The notes under the pieces were generated by a model. The model saw only the letters and a list, made by a program, of their open reading frames with translations, was not told the DNA's origin and ran no database searches. 15,416 nt of DNA from JABWCE01 sp964355045 (GTDB taxonomy: Bacteria; Bacteroidota; Bacteroidia; NS11-12g; UBA9320): positions 1-15,416 of the forward strand of contig CAYHCM010000095.1 in assembly GCA_964355045.1 (NCBI GenBank), read 5' to 3'. The position numbers were made by a program, and so were the translations under genes. Within the stretch, counting starts at the first letter, position 1. Every line of letters begins with the position of its first letter. This document shows positions 7,281-14,080 of the stretch, in pieces.

Positions 7281-8012
7281 TTACTTAATTTGTTGAGTTT
7301 CTAATTTTAATAATATTTCAGCGTACTGCTGATTTTCGGGTTGCAAATGTACTAATTTTTTTAGTCGTTTCTCAGCTTTTTTGTATTGTCCGCTTTGTAA
7401 ATCTAAAATCATAAGATGATGTTGGGCATCTATATAGTTCGAATCTATGCTTTCTGCCTCTTTTAATAAGCCTACCCCGGTCATTATAGCGCCGCCAAAA
7501 TATATTATGGCTGTAGCTTTTCGTGTAATTGCAGCAAGATTTTTAGAGTCGGTTTTTAAAATAAGGTCGCAAGCTCTTATTGAATATGCGCTGTAAGTTG
7601 TTTTGTCGGCCAATGAATCCGGGTCATGAGTACCCGATTCAAAAAACAGGTTAGCCGATTGCTGAAGCAATTGAGTGTCTTTTTCATTAATACCCTTTAG
7701 GTAAAGGGCAAAAGCAGTAAATACATCAATTTTTTTATTTTTTCCGGCATATAATAAGGCTTCGATATTTGAGGTGTTTGCCGAATCTTTTTTAATATTT
7801 TCTATTATCGAATTAAGTTCATCATTTGAACCTGAAAATCGTTTGAGAAGATTGAAAATATTTACTTCACCAATCGTTTCGTTTTGGGCTACAATTGGTT
7901 TATCGTATTTGGCCGAATTGGTATTAATACCAAACAGGGTAATGGCAATAAGCAAAATGGCAACTATCCCCAGTAGAGACAATTGCCATTTAAGATTTTT
8001 ATTTAAAAACAA
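7281..8012 (-). CDS. TPR-repeat membrane-anchored protein, TTG start
   Basis: This 243-aa protein has an N-terminal basic stretch and one hydrophobic segment (about residues 11-29), so it is probably anchored in the inner membrane with the rest in the periplasm. The C-terminal half contains tetratricopeptide-like repeats, clearest in AQHHLMILDLQSGQYKKAEK, then RLKKLVHLQPENQQYAEILL, and AAITRKATAIIYFGGAIM before them. Such domains bind partner proteins; the partner is unknown. The start is TTG at 8012, since the frame upstream hits a stop within two codons and no earlier ATG exists. It sits 15 bp after the HU-like gene and 10 bp before the 29-aa gene, an arrangement I recall from other Bacteroidota next to rng. 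Confidence 0.82.
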   Translation of the reverse strand: MFLNKNLKWQLSLLGIVAILLIAITLFGINTNSAKYDKPIVAQNETIGEVNIFNLLKRFSGSNDELNSIIENIKKDSANTSNIEALLYAGKNKKIDVFTAFALYLKGINEKDTQLLQQSANLFFESGTHDPDSLADKTTYSAYSIRACDLILKTDSKNLAAITRKATAIIYFGGAIMTGVGLLKEAESIDSNYIDAQHHLMILDLQSGQYKKAEKRLKKLVHLQPENQQYAEILLKLETQQIK

Positions 8013-8027
8013 TTTTTAATTAATTGT

Positions 8028-8336
8028 TTAAGCAGCGGCTGCTTTATTTTTAACCTTTTCGCTTTTTTTAATTTTTTCGATAAAAATTTTAGCGGGTTTA
8101 AACTTTGGTATAAAGTGTTCGGGAATGGTAAGTTGCGTATTTTTCGAAATATTCCGGGCAACTTTGGTGGCTCGTTTTTTCAGAATAAAACTTCCAAAAC
8201 CCCTGAAATAGACGTTTTCACCGTCATTCATGGCATTTTTTACAACTTTAAAAAAACTTTCAACAGTTTCCTGAACCGCAATTTTTTCAATTCCGGTTTT
8301 TTCTGCTATTTCATTGATTACATCTGCTTTGGTCAT
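8028..8336 (-). CDS. HU/IHF-family DNA-binding protein
   Basis: A 102-aa product is predicted from the ATG at 8336 (MTKADVINEIAEKTGIEKIA), which matches the HU family's N-terminus. An upstream in-frame ATG at 8393 would add 19 residues outside the family alignment, so I reject it. FRGFGSFILKKRATKVARN is the beta-arm entry and IPEHFIPKFKPAK the return strand. At the arm tip the usual RNP is RNI, so the DNA-intercalating proline is absent. A Lys/Ala tail (KSEKVKNKAAAA) extends past the usual 90 residues. It should bend and compact DNA as a dimer. It is the first gene of the minus-strand operon leading to rng and rlmH and is divergent from mutY. Confidence 0.92.
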   Translation of the reverse strand: MTKADVINEIAEKTGIEKIAVQETVESFFKVVKNAMNDGENVYFRGFGSFILKKRATKVARNISKNTQLTIPEHFIPKFKPAKIFIEKIKKSEKVKNKAAAA

Positions 8337-8399
8337 ATCGTTTTGTTTTTTGAATAGATTTGCAAACAAACTGAAAATAATTTTAAGAAACAAGCACAG

Positions 8400-8430
8400 T
8401 TGTAAGACTTTGTTATTTTTATTATTTTTT
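8400..8430 (+). promoter_or_regulatory. candidate promoter for mutY-ssb-gldE-gldD
   Basis: TTG (8400-8402), a 20-bp spacer, then TATTTTTT (8423-8430) matches the TTG/TAnnTTTG pattern with one mismatch in the -7 element. The start would fall near 8437, giving a leader of about 28 bases to the ATG at 8465. The surrounding T-rich run makes chance matches more likely. The HU promoter on the other strand must share this region, but I could not place it. Confidence 0.35.
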
Positions 8431-8464
8431 TTTGCATCTTTAATTCAGGGAAACATAAAATAGC

Positions 8465-9655
8465 ATGATAAATAAGGGAAATTATGAAGAATTGGGAAAT
8501 AATTTGCTTTTATGGTTTAAGCAATATAAACGCCAGATGCCATGGCGAAAAACCAAAGACCCTTATACAATTTGGCTTTCTGAAATAATTTTACAACAAA
8601 CCCAAATAGCTCAGGGAACTCCCTATTTTGAAAAATTTATAACCGGATTTCCGTTACTTAAAAATCTTGCTGAATCATCAGAAGATAAAGTTCTTAAACT
8701 TTGGCAGGGTTTGGGATATTACTCAAGAGCCAGAAATATGTTGGAAACAGCAAAACATATTTATTACAATCTGGGGGGTAAATTTCCGGGTAGCTTTAAT
8801 GAATTATTAAAATTGAAAGGGATAGGCGAATATACGGCCGCAGCTATTTCGTCCATTTGTTATAACGAGCCTATAGCCGTTATTGATGGAAACGTTATCA
8901 GAGTTATTTCCAGATTTTTTGAAATAAATGAACCTTTTAATAGCGCAAACGGCAAAAAATTAATTAAAGGATTGGCCAATCAAATTCTCGATGCTTCAAA
9001 TCCTGCCGAACATAATCAGGCTATGATGGAACTTGGGTCACTTATTTGTAAACCTCAAAATCCTCTGTGTTCCATTTGCCCGATAGCGGCTAATTGTATG
9101 GCACATCTGGCTAAAACAGTTTCAAATTATCCTGTAAAAACAAAAAAAAATAAATCCAAAATACGCTATTTCAATTTTATAGTACCGATTTTATCCCATA
9201 GCAAAACCTTTATTACCAAAAGAACCGGAAACGATATTTGGGAAAATATGTTCACATTTCCTTTGCATGAAACAGGCAGGGAAATTGGTACTTCAGAATT
9301 TATCCCGATAATAAAACAAGATTTTGCAGATTTTGATTTATTAAAAGTAACTTCCTTTAATCATACTTTGAGTCATCAATTAATAAAAGCTTCCTTTTAC
9401 CTCATAGATTTAGTAGGGTGTGAAAGTAATGAAATGCCTTACAGAGTTTCTGATACCCCACAGCATTATGAAGCCGGTATTACCTTTAAAAAACAGAATA
9501 ATCAAATTAGCACCGATTTAAAAAATAAATTTACGTATCAAAAAAATAATATCTTTGAAGTTGAAATTAATAGCTTAGCAGAACATTATTCGCTTCCGAG
9601 GATTATTACAAAATTTATGGAAAGCAACGATGTAAGTTTTTATTTTAAAGTATAA
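8465..9655 (+). CDS. mutY: A/G-specific adenine glycosylase MutY
   Basis: This 396-aa base-excision repair enzyme removes adenine mispaired with 8-oxoguanine. The catalytic Glu40 is in SEIILQQTQI. A helix-hairpin-helix is in LKGIGEYTAAAI and the catalytic Asp141 in VIDGNVIRV. The 4Fe-4S ligands are Cys195, Cys202, Cys205 and Cys211 (C-x6-C-x2-C-x5-C, CKPQNPLCSICPIAANC). The C-terminal part is the MutT-like 8-oxoG recognition domain (RTGNDIWENMFTFPL, and FNHTLSHQLIKASF near the end). Length and order are standard. Its stop overlaps the ssb start by one base (TAATG at 9653-9657), so the two are translationally coupled. Confidence 0.96.
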   Translation: MINKGNYEELGNNLLLWFKQYKRQMPWRKTKDPYTIWLSEIILQQTQIAQGTPYFEKFITGFPLLKNLAESSEDKVLKLWQGLGYYSRARNMLETAKHIYYNLGGKFPGSFNELLKLKGIGEYTAAAISSICYNEPIAVIDGNVIRVISRFFEINEPFNSANGKKLIKGLANQILDASNPAEHNQAMMELGSLICKPQNPLCSICPIAANCMAHLAKTVSNYPVKTKKNKSKIRYFNFIVPILSHSKTFITKRTGNDIWENMFTFPLHETGREIGTSEFIPIIKQDFADFDLLKVTSFNHTLSHQLIKASFYLIDLVGCESNEMPYRVSDTPQHYEAGITFKKQNNQISTDLKNKFTYQKNNIFEVEINSLAEHYSLPRIITKFMESNDVSFYFKV

Positions 9656-10098
9656 TGTCGGTAAACAAGGTAATTTTATTAGGTAATTTAGGTCGCGATC
9701 CGGATGTTCGGTATTTGGAAAATAATCGTGTGGTATCTACATTTCCGCTGGCTACCAACGAGGTTTATACAGATAGAAAAGGCATCAGAGTACGCCAAAC
9801 TGAATGGCATAATATTGAGCTATGGGATAGCCTTGCCCGCATTGCCGAAAAATATTTAAAAAAAGGATATACCATTTATTTGGAAGGAAAAATAAGAACA
9901 GATCAATGGACAGACAAGGAAGGAGTAAGCCGCAGCCAGAAGAAAATAAGAGGGATAAACATTACCATAATAAATAAAGAAAAAACAAAATTTGACCCTG
10001 AAATACCATTACCCGATGAAGCTAAAATTGCCGAGCTACAGGAAGGGCTTCATGAATCATTTGCCGATGAAGAGTATCACGAAGGAGATCTTCCTTAA
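9655..10098 (+). CDS. ssb: Single-stranded DNA-binding protein, C-terminal Phe absent
   Basis: This 147-aa protein has an SSB OB-fold at residues 1-110: NKVILLGNLGRDPDVRYLEN, then STFPLATNE, then TEWHNIELWDSLARIAEKYLKKG and YLEGKIRTDQW. It binds single-stranded DNA in replication and repair. The C-terminal tail is acidic (ESFADEEYHEGDLP) but stops at Pro. The usual tip in most bacteria is D-D-(I/L)-P-F, whose final Phe docks into SSB-interacting proteins such as PriA, RecQ and exonuclease I. Either the tail is weakened here or a second ssb elsewhere is the main replicative copy. It overlaps mutY by one base, and gldE starts 25 bp downstream. Confidence 0.94.
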   Translation: MSVNKVILLGNLGRDPDVRYLENNRVVSTFPLATNEVYTDRKGIRVRQTEWHNIELWDSLARIAEKYLKKGYTIYLEGKIRTDQWTDKEGVSRSQKKIRGINITIINKEKTKFDPEIPLPDEAKIAELQEGLHESFADEEYHEGDLP

Positions 10099-10123
10099 AA
10101 ATATCAACCAAATTTAATCACAC

Positions 10124-11482
10124 TTGGACCCGGAGCCGTATAACCATTTTTTATTCCTGTTTATTAATCCAAACTGGACATCAAATTTAGGATTAGTAGT
10201 CACTTTATTTATTATAATTTTAATTATGCTGGGTATTTCTACGATTACCTCGGCGGCCGAAAATGCTTTTTTCTCACTTACACCAAACGATATTAATGAC
10301 CTCAGGGAAGACGACAAAAAAACAGCCGAATATGCCATTAAATTATTGAAGGAACCTGATGAAGTAGTAGCCGGTAAAAGCCTGCTGGCAAGCATCCTGC
10401 TTATAAATAATTTTACAAATATTTTTGTTGTTATAAGTTCATCACTACTATTAAGTATGATTTTTGAACTTGAATTATATCCTGTGGCCGGATTTCTGTT
10501 CGAAGTGGTTTTAATAACATTTGTAATAGTATTGATAAGCGAAGTAATACCTAAAATATATGCCACTCAAAATGCTATTCGTGTGGTTCACCAAATATCA
10601 ATTCCGCTATATTATTCCCAAAAAGTTTTAAAACCATTTATTTGGGTACTTACCCGAAGTTCTGATTTTTTGGATAAATATTTTGAAACCAAACAGCAAT
10701 CGGTATCGCTTGAAGAACTGAATCATGCCATAGAAATAACCACCGATGAAGATCTAACGGATGAAAAAAATATTTTAAAAAGTTTAGTAAATTTTGGAAA
10801 CATAAGTGCCAAGCAAATTATGAAATCAAGGCTCGATGTAATGGCTGTTGAACAGCATATTTCGTTTGACGAATTGATGGTAAAAGTAACTGAGTGGAGC
10901 TATTCGCGAATACCTGTATATGAAGAATCGTTTGACAGTATAACGGGGGTTTTATACATTAAAGACTTGCTGCCATATATTAATGATAATGCAACATTAG
11001 ATTGGAATACCTTGCTACGACCGGCTTTTTTCGTTCCTGAATTTAAGAAAATTGACGACCTATTGAATGAGTTTCAGGAAAAACATATTCACATGGCAGT
11101 AGTTATTGACGAATACGGTGGCACATTGGGTATTGTTACGTTGGAAGATATTTTGGAAGAAATATTTGGGGAAATAAAAGATGAATTTGATGAAGATGAA
11201 ATGAGCTATTCAAAGCTGGATGATTATAATTATGTGTTTGAGGGAAAGATGTCAATCAATGATTTTATGAAAATTACAGAAGTGGAATCGGGATATTTTG
11301 ATGATGTAAAAGGCGAAGCCGATTCGCTGGCCGGCTTAATAATGGAAATAACGCAGAATATTCCTTCGGCAGGTGATAAAATAGAATATGGACAATTTAC
11401 TTTTATTATTGAAAGTGCCGATAAACGAAAAATCAATCGCATTAAAACCATTATTGATCCTGCAAAAATAGAAGACGAATAA
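10124..11482 (+). CDS. gldE: GldE-like CBS/CorC membrane protein, TTG start
   Basis: This 452-aa inner-membrane protein has a DUF21 (CNNM) region with hydrophobic segments at about 22-42, 88-112 and 118-145, two CBS domains at about 205-340 (YSRIPVYEESFDSITGVLYI, then MAVVIDEYGGTLGIVTLEDI and LEEIFGEIKDEFD), and a C-terminal CorC_HlyC domain (about 355-440). The family includes CorC-like Mg2+ extruders. In gliding Bacteroidota this member, encoded beside gldD, is GldE, which is linked to gliding motility. The TTG start at 10124 gives MDPEPY, a common GldE beginning, and no ATG lies before the first membrane segment. Its stop overlaps the gldD start (TAATG at 11480-11484). Confidence 0.88.
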   Translation: MDPEPYNHFLFLFINPNWTSNLGLVVTLFIIILIMLGISTITSAAENAFFSLTPNDINDLREDDKKTAEYAIKLLKEPDEVVAGKSLLASILLINNFTNIFVVISSSLLLSMIFELELYPVAGFLFEVVLITFVIVLISEVIPKIYATQNAIRVVHQISIPLYYSQKVLKPFIWVLTRSSDFLDKYFETKQQSVSLEELNHAIEITTDEDLTDEKNILKSLVNFGNISAKQIMKSRLDVMAVEQHISFDELMVKVTEWSYSRIPVYEESFDSITGVLYIKDLLPYINDNATLDWNTLLRPAFFVPEFKKIDDLLNEFQEKHIHMAVVIDEYGGTLGIVTLEDILEEIFGEIKDEFDEDEMSYSKLDDYNYVFEGKMSINDFMKITEVESGYFDDVKGEADSLAGLIMEITQNIPSAGDKIEYGQFTFIIESADKRKINRIKTIIDPAKIEDE

Positions 11483-12045
11483 TGCATAAAATTTTACTTT
11501 CATTGTTCTTTATTTTTATAATGAATTCCTGTATGGAGCCATCATTGCCCAAGCAGCATGCCTATCCGCAAATTGATTTTCCAAAACATGAATACACTAA
11601 TTGGAAGGCAAACGGGATTCCCTATTCATTTGATAAACCTGTTTATAGTGTCATGCAAGCTGACACCAACGGTACATTCTGGTACAATCTTACCTATGTT
11701 CCATTTAATGCCACCCTGCATTTGAGTTATCAAAAATTCAATAATTTACTTCAATTGGACACCTTGATTCACGATACCCGCAGCCTCGTTTATAAACATA
11801 CTGTAAAAGCCAGTGATATTATTGATGTGGAAATTAAAGACAGCAATAACCGAAGCGGGATGTATTATTTATTGGAAGGGGAAACCGCTACCCCCTTTAA
11901 TTTTTATTTAACCGATAATAAGTCCAACTTTTTCAGGGGAGCCTTGTACTTCAATAGCTATACTACCATTGATTCAGTAGGGCCTATAGTGGATTTTATT
12001 AAAAAGGATTTGGGTCAAATGATAAGGAGTTTTAGGTTTGATTAG
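11482..12045 (+). CDS. gldD: Gliding motility lipoprotein GldD
   Basis: This 187-aa protein has a lipoprotein signal with lipobox IMNSC, Cys17 being lipidated. The mature part matches GldD in length, in the early Pro/Tyr/Phe-rich region (AYPQIDFPKHEYTNW), in LTDNKSNFFRGALYF and in the C-terminal SVGPIVDFIKKDLGQMIRSF. GldD is an envelope lipoprotein needed for gliding in Flavobacterium and its gene follows gldE there. Its exact biochemical role is not known. The one-base TAATG overlap with gldE indicates coupled translation. It ends the housekeeping part of the window; the accessory operon begins 64 bp later. Confidence 0.9.
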   Translation: MHKILLSLFFIFIMNSCMEPSLPKQHAYPQIDFPKHEYTNWKANGIPYSFDKPVYSVMQADTNGTFWYNLTYVPFNATLHLSYQKFNNLLQLDTLIHDTRSLVYKHTVKASDIIDVEIKDSNNRSGMYYLLEGETATPFNFYLTDNKSNFFRGALYFNSYTTIDSVGPIVDFIKKDLGQMIRSFRFD

Positions 12046-12081
12046 GTATTTGGATTGATATTAGAATTTGCCTTAAAACCT

Positions 12082-12089
12082 TACCTTTG
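12082..12089 (+). promoter_or_regulatory. -7 promoter element for the hsdM operon
   Basis: TACCTTTG is an exact TAnnTTTG match in the 64-bp gap between gldD and hsdM, giving a leader of roughly 15 bases to the ATG at 12110. The nearest TTG (12055-12057) is 24 bp upstream, slightly far. The arms TTTGCC (12067-12072) and GGCAAA (12089-12094) are inverted around the element and could be a weak operator. Confidence 0.45.
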
Positions 12090-12109
12090 GCAAAAACAAA
12101 ATACTCCGA

Positions 12110-13585
12110 ATGTTTGAACAAACTTTTAAAAATATTGATGACATACTCCACAAGGATGCCGGTTGTAGCAGTGAGTTGGATTATGTAGAACAAACCTCTT
12201 GGGTGTTGTTTCTGAAATACCTTGATGATTTAGAAACCGAACGAAAGACCAAAGCCGAATTGGCCGGAAAGACGTATGAAAACCTTATTGCCAACGAATA
12301 TAGCTGGAATGTATGGGCTGCCCCTAAAGATAAAGACGGTAAGATTGACCATCAAAAAACAGATACCGGTGACGACCTGAAAGATTTTGTGGACTTAAAA
12401 CTTTTCCCGTATTTAAAAAAGTTCAGAACGGATGCAGTTACTGCTGATACGTTGGAATATAAAATTGGAGAAATATTTAGCGAGCTTAAAAACCGAATGC
12501 AAAGCGGCTATAATCTGCGTGAAGTTATAAACCGCATTGACGAACTCCGTTTCAGAACTCATGTGGAGAAACATGAAATGAGCCACCTGTATGAAGCCAA
12601 AATACAAAACATGGGCAATGCAGGCCGCAATGGCGGCGAATATTATACCCCCCGCCCGTTAATTCGAACCATTGTAAACGTGGTAGCCCCTGAACTTGGC
12701 CAAACTATTTACGACGGTGCTGTAGGGTCAGCAGGATTTTTGTGTGAAGCTTTTGATTATTTAAAAGAACATAATAAAAACCGCAGTACAGCCCAAGACG
12801 AAACCTTGCAGAAAAAAACTTTTTACGGCAAAGAGAAAAAATCATTGGCTTACATTATTGGTACCATGAATATGATTTTGCACGGTGTGGAAGCACCCAA
12901 CATTGTGCATACCAATACCCTTGCTGAAAACCTTGCCGACATACAGGAACGAAACCGCTACGATATAGTATTAGCCAATCCGCCATTTGGAGGGAAAGAA
13001 CGAGCCGAAGTGCAGCAAAACTTTCCGATAAAAACCGGGGAAACCGCCTCGCTGTTTTTACAGCATTTTATAAAAATACTGAAAGCAGGTGGCAAAGCAG
13101 GGGTGGTTATTAAAAATACTTTTTTGAGCAATACTGATAATGCCAGTATCAGTTTGCGCAAGTTGTTGCTCGAAAACTGCAATCTGCATACCGTGTTGGA
13201 TTTGCCGGGTGGCACATTCACCGGTGCCGGAGTAAAAACAGTGGTGTTGTTTTTTGAAAAAGGAACACCAACCAAAAAAGTGTGGTTTTACCAACTGAAC
13301 TTAGATAGAAACCTTGGCAAGACCAATGCCCTGAGCGAAAAAGATCTGGAGGAATTTGTCACCCTGCAACAGGTAAGGGCTACCCTTGCGGTTGCCCCGA
13401 ACACCGAAAACTCCTGGACCCTGAATATTAAAGACATTGACCAAACTACCTACGACCTGAGTGCCAAAAACCCCAACAAAAAAGAAGAAGCCGCCTTACG
13501 CCAGCCATTGCAAATATTGGAAGAAATGAAAAAGTTGGATAAGGAAAGTGAAGAAATTTTAAAGTCACTAATGCAACTGATATGA
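12110..13585 (+). CDS. hsdM: Type I restriction-modification DNA methyltransferase subunit HsdM
   Basis: This 491-aa protein is the adenine-N6 methyltransferase subunit of a type I restriction-modification complex. An N-terminal HsdM helical domain (residues 1-150) is followed by the catalytic domain: GGEYYTPRPLI, motif I DGAVGSAGF starting at Asp202 (S-adenosylmethionine site, a variant of DPACGTGGF) and motif IV NPPF at 290-293. It needs an HsdS subunit for sequence recognition; neither hsdS nor hsdR is in the window, and both would be expected to the right. The C-terminus ends in a helix, EEILKSLMQLI, whose DNA is repeated at the end of the next gene. Its stop overlaps the next start as ATGA (13582-13585). 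Confidence 0.95.
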   Translation: MFEQTFKNIDDILHKDAGCSSELDYVEQTSWVLFLKYLDDLETERKTKAELAGKTYENLIANEYSWNVWAAPKDKDGKIDHQKTDTGDDLKDFVDLKLFPYLKKFRTDAVTADTLEYKIGEIFSELKNRMQSGYNLREVINRIDELRFRTHVEKHEMSHLYEAKIQNMGNAGRNGGEYYTPRPLIRTIVNVVAPELGQTIYDGAVGSAGFLCEAFDYLKEHNKNRSTAQDETLQKKTFYGKEKKSLAYIIGTMNMILHGVEAPNIVHTNTLAENLADIQERNRYDIVLANPPFGGKERAEVQQNFPIKTGETASLFLQHFIKILKAGGKAGVVIKNTFLSNTDNASISLRKLLLENCNLHTVLDLPGGTFTGAGVKTVVLFFEKGTPTKKVWFYQLNLDRNLGKTNALSEKDLEEFVTLQQVRATLAVAPNTENSWTLNIKDIDQTTYDLSAKNPNKKEEAALRQPLQILEEMKKLDKESEEILKSLMQLI

Positions 13586-13664
13586 GCGAAAACCAATTTA
13601 TACTTTCAAATATTGAAAACCGCATTTTTACAATCAGAGGTGTTCAGGTAATGATAGACAGGGA
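13556..13664 (+). repeat. 109-bp direct repeat, copy 1 (hsdM end plus ORF6N start)
   Basis: By direct reading, 13556-13664 is identical base for base to 13972-14080 (offset 416 bp). It covers the last codons of hsdM (LKSLMQLI), the ATGA overlap and about the first 28 codons of the ORF6N gene. Identity stops abruptly on both sides. Confidence 0.95.
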
Positions 13665-14001
13665 TTTGGCTGACATGTATCAGGTAGAAACAAAAGTTCT
13701 GAATCAAGCTGTAAAACGAAATATGCTGCGTTTCCCTGATGGATATCGTTTTCAATTGACAGATAAGGATGTTGACTCTTTGAGGTCACAAATTGTTACC
13801 TCAAGTGGAGATGATTCTTTAAGGTCACAAATTGTGACCTTAAAGAAAGGAAGAGGTGAACACAGAAAATTTCTCCCTTACGCCTTTACCGAACAAGGAG
13901 TAGCCATGCTTTCCGCAGTTTTAAAAAGTGATATTGTCATACAGGCTAATAGGAATAGAAGCTCGGTAAATATTTTAAAGTCACTAATGCAACTGATATG
14001 A
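13582..14001 (+). CDS. Short ORF6N-domain protein (DNA-binding part only)
   Basis: This 139-aa protein begins with an ORF6N domain (related to the KilA-N/phage antirepressor DNA-binding group): IENRIFTIRGVQVMIDRDLA, then LNQAVKRNMLRFPDGYRF, and later PYAFTEQGVAMLSAVLKSD. It lacks the C-terminal domain present in the next gene. After SDIVIQ it jumps directly to NRNRSSVNILKSLMQLI, a tail that resembles the end of the next protein (SSVSILNLIAGLI) and then becomes identical to the HsdM tail. It therefore looks like an internally deleted gene. Two palindromes lie in frame within it, encoding two copies of LRSQIVT. Both ends are ATGA overlaps. A DNA-binding regulatory role is inferred. Confidence 0.85.
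   Translation: MSENQFILSNIENRIFTIRGVQVMIDRDLADMYQVETKVLNQAVKRNMLRFPDGYRFQLTDKDVDSLRSQIVTSSGDDSLRSQIVTLKKGRGEHRKFLPYAFTEQGVAMLSAVLKSDIVIQANRNRSSVNILKSLMQLI
13778..13805. repeat. Intragenic palindrome in short ORF6N gene, imperfect copy
   Basis: The core GGTCACAA-A-TTGTTACC (13784-13800) is palindromic with one mismatch, and flanks CTTTGA and TCAAG extend the symmetry with a one-base slip. It is read as LRSQIVTS. It lies 39 bp before the perfect copy in the same gene. Confidence 0.8.
13817..13845. repeat. Intragenic perfect 29-bp palindrome, short ORF6N gene
   Basis: Left arm CTTTAAGGTCACAA (14 bases), central A, and the exact reverse complement as right arm, ending at 13845. It is read as SLRSQIVTLK. 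The core GGTCACAAATTGTGACC (13823-13839) recurs in the next gene in another frame. It is an uninterrupted reading frame, so not a terminator. Confidence 0.95.
13876..13945 (+). repeat. 70-bp direct repeat, copy 1 (end of ORF6N domain)
   Basis: 13876-13945 matches 14247-14316 with a single difference (T13937 versus C14308). It encodes PYAFTEQGVAMLSAVLKSDI. The offset here is 371 bp rather than the 416 bp of the 109-bp repeat, because the variable segment in between is 45 bp longer in this copy. Confidence 0.93.
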
Positions 14002-14080
14002 GCGAAAACCAATTTATACTTTCAAATATTGAAAACCGCATTTTTACAATCAGAGGTGTTCAGGTAATGATAGACAGGGA
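13972..14080 (+). repeat. 109-bp direct repeat, copy 2
   Basis: Second copy of the repeat at 13556-13664. It covers the end of the short ORF6N gene, the ATGA overlap and the start of the longer ORF6N gene. Its left edge, ATTTTAAA, is also present in the related 3' end of the longer ORF6N gene (14846-14854 region), suggesting a crossover at this microhomology. Confidence 0.95.

Noticed and set aside
8337..8393. Upstream ATG of the HU gene (19 extra residues)
   Set aside because: The extra residues lie outside the HU family alignment; MTKADVINEI at 8336 is the standard N-terminus.
10114..10566. 150-aa minus-strand frame opposite gldE
   Set aside because: It is antisense to a clearly conserved membrane protein gene, has low-complexity Ser/Asn content and no recognisable family.
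12958..13294. Minus-strand frames opposite hsdM
   Set aside because: They overlap the HsdM catalytic domain and have no independent support.
13817..13845. Palindrome as a transcription terminator
   Set aside because: It lies inside a conserved open reading frame, is not followed by a T-run, and genes continue downstream with coupled overlaps.
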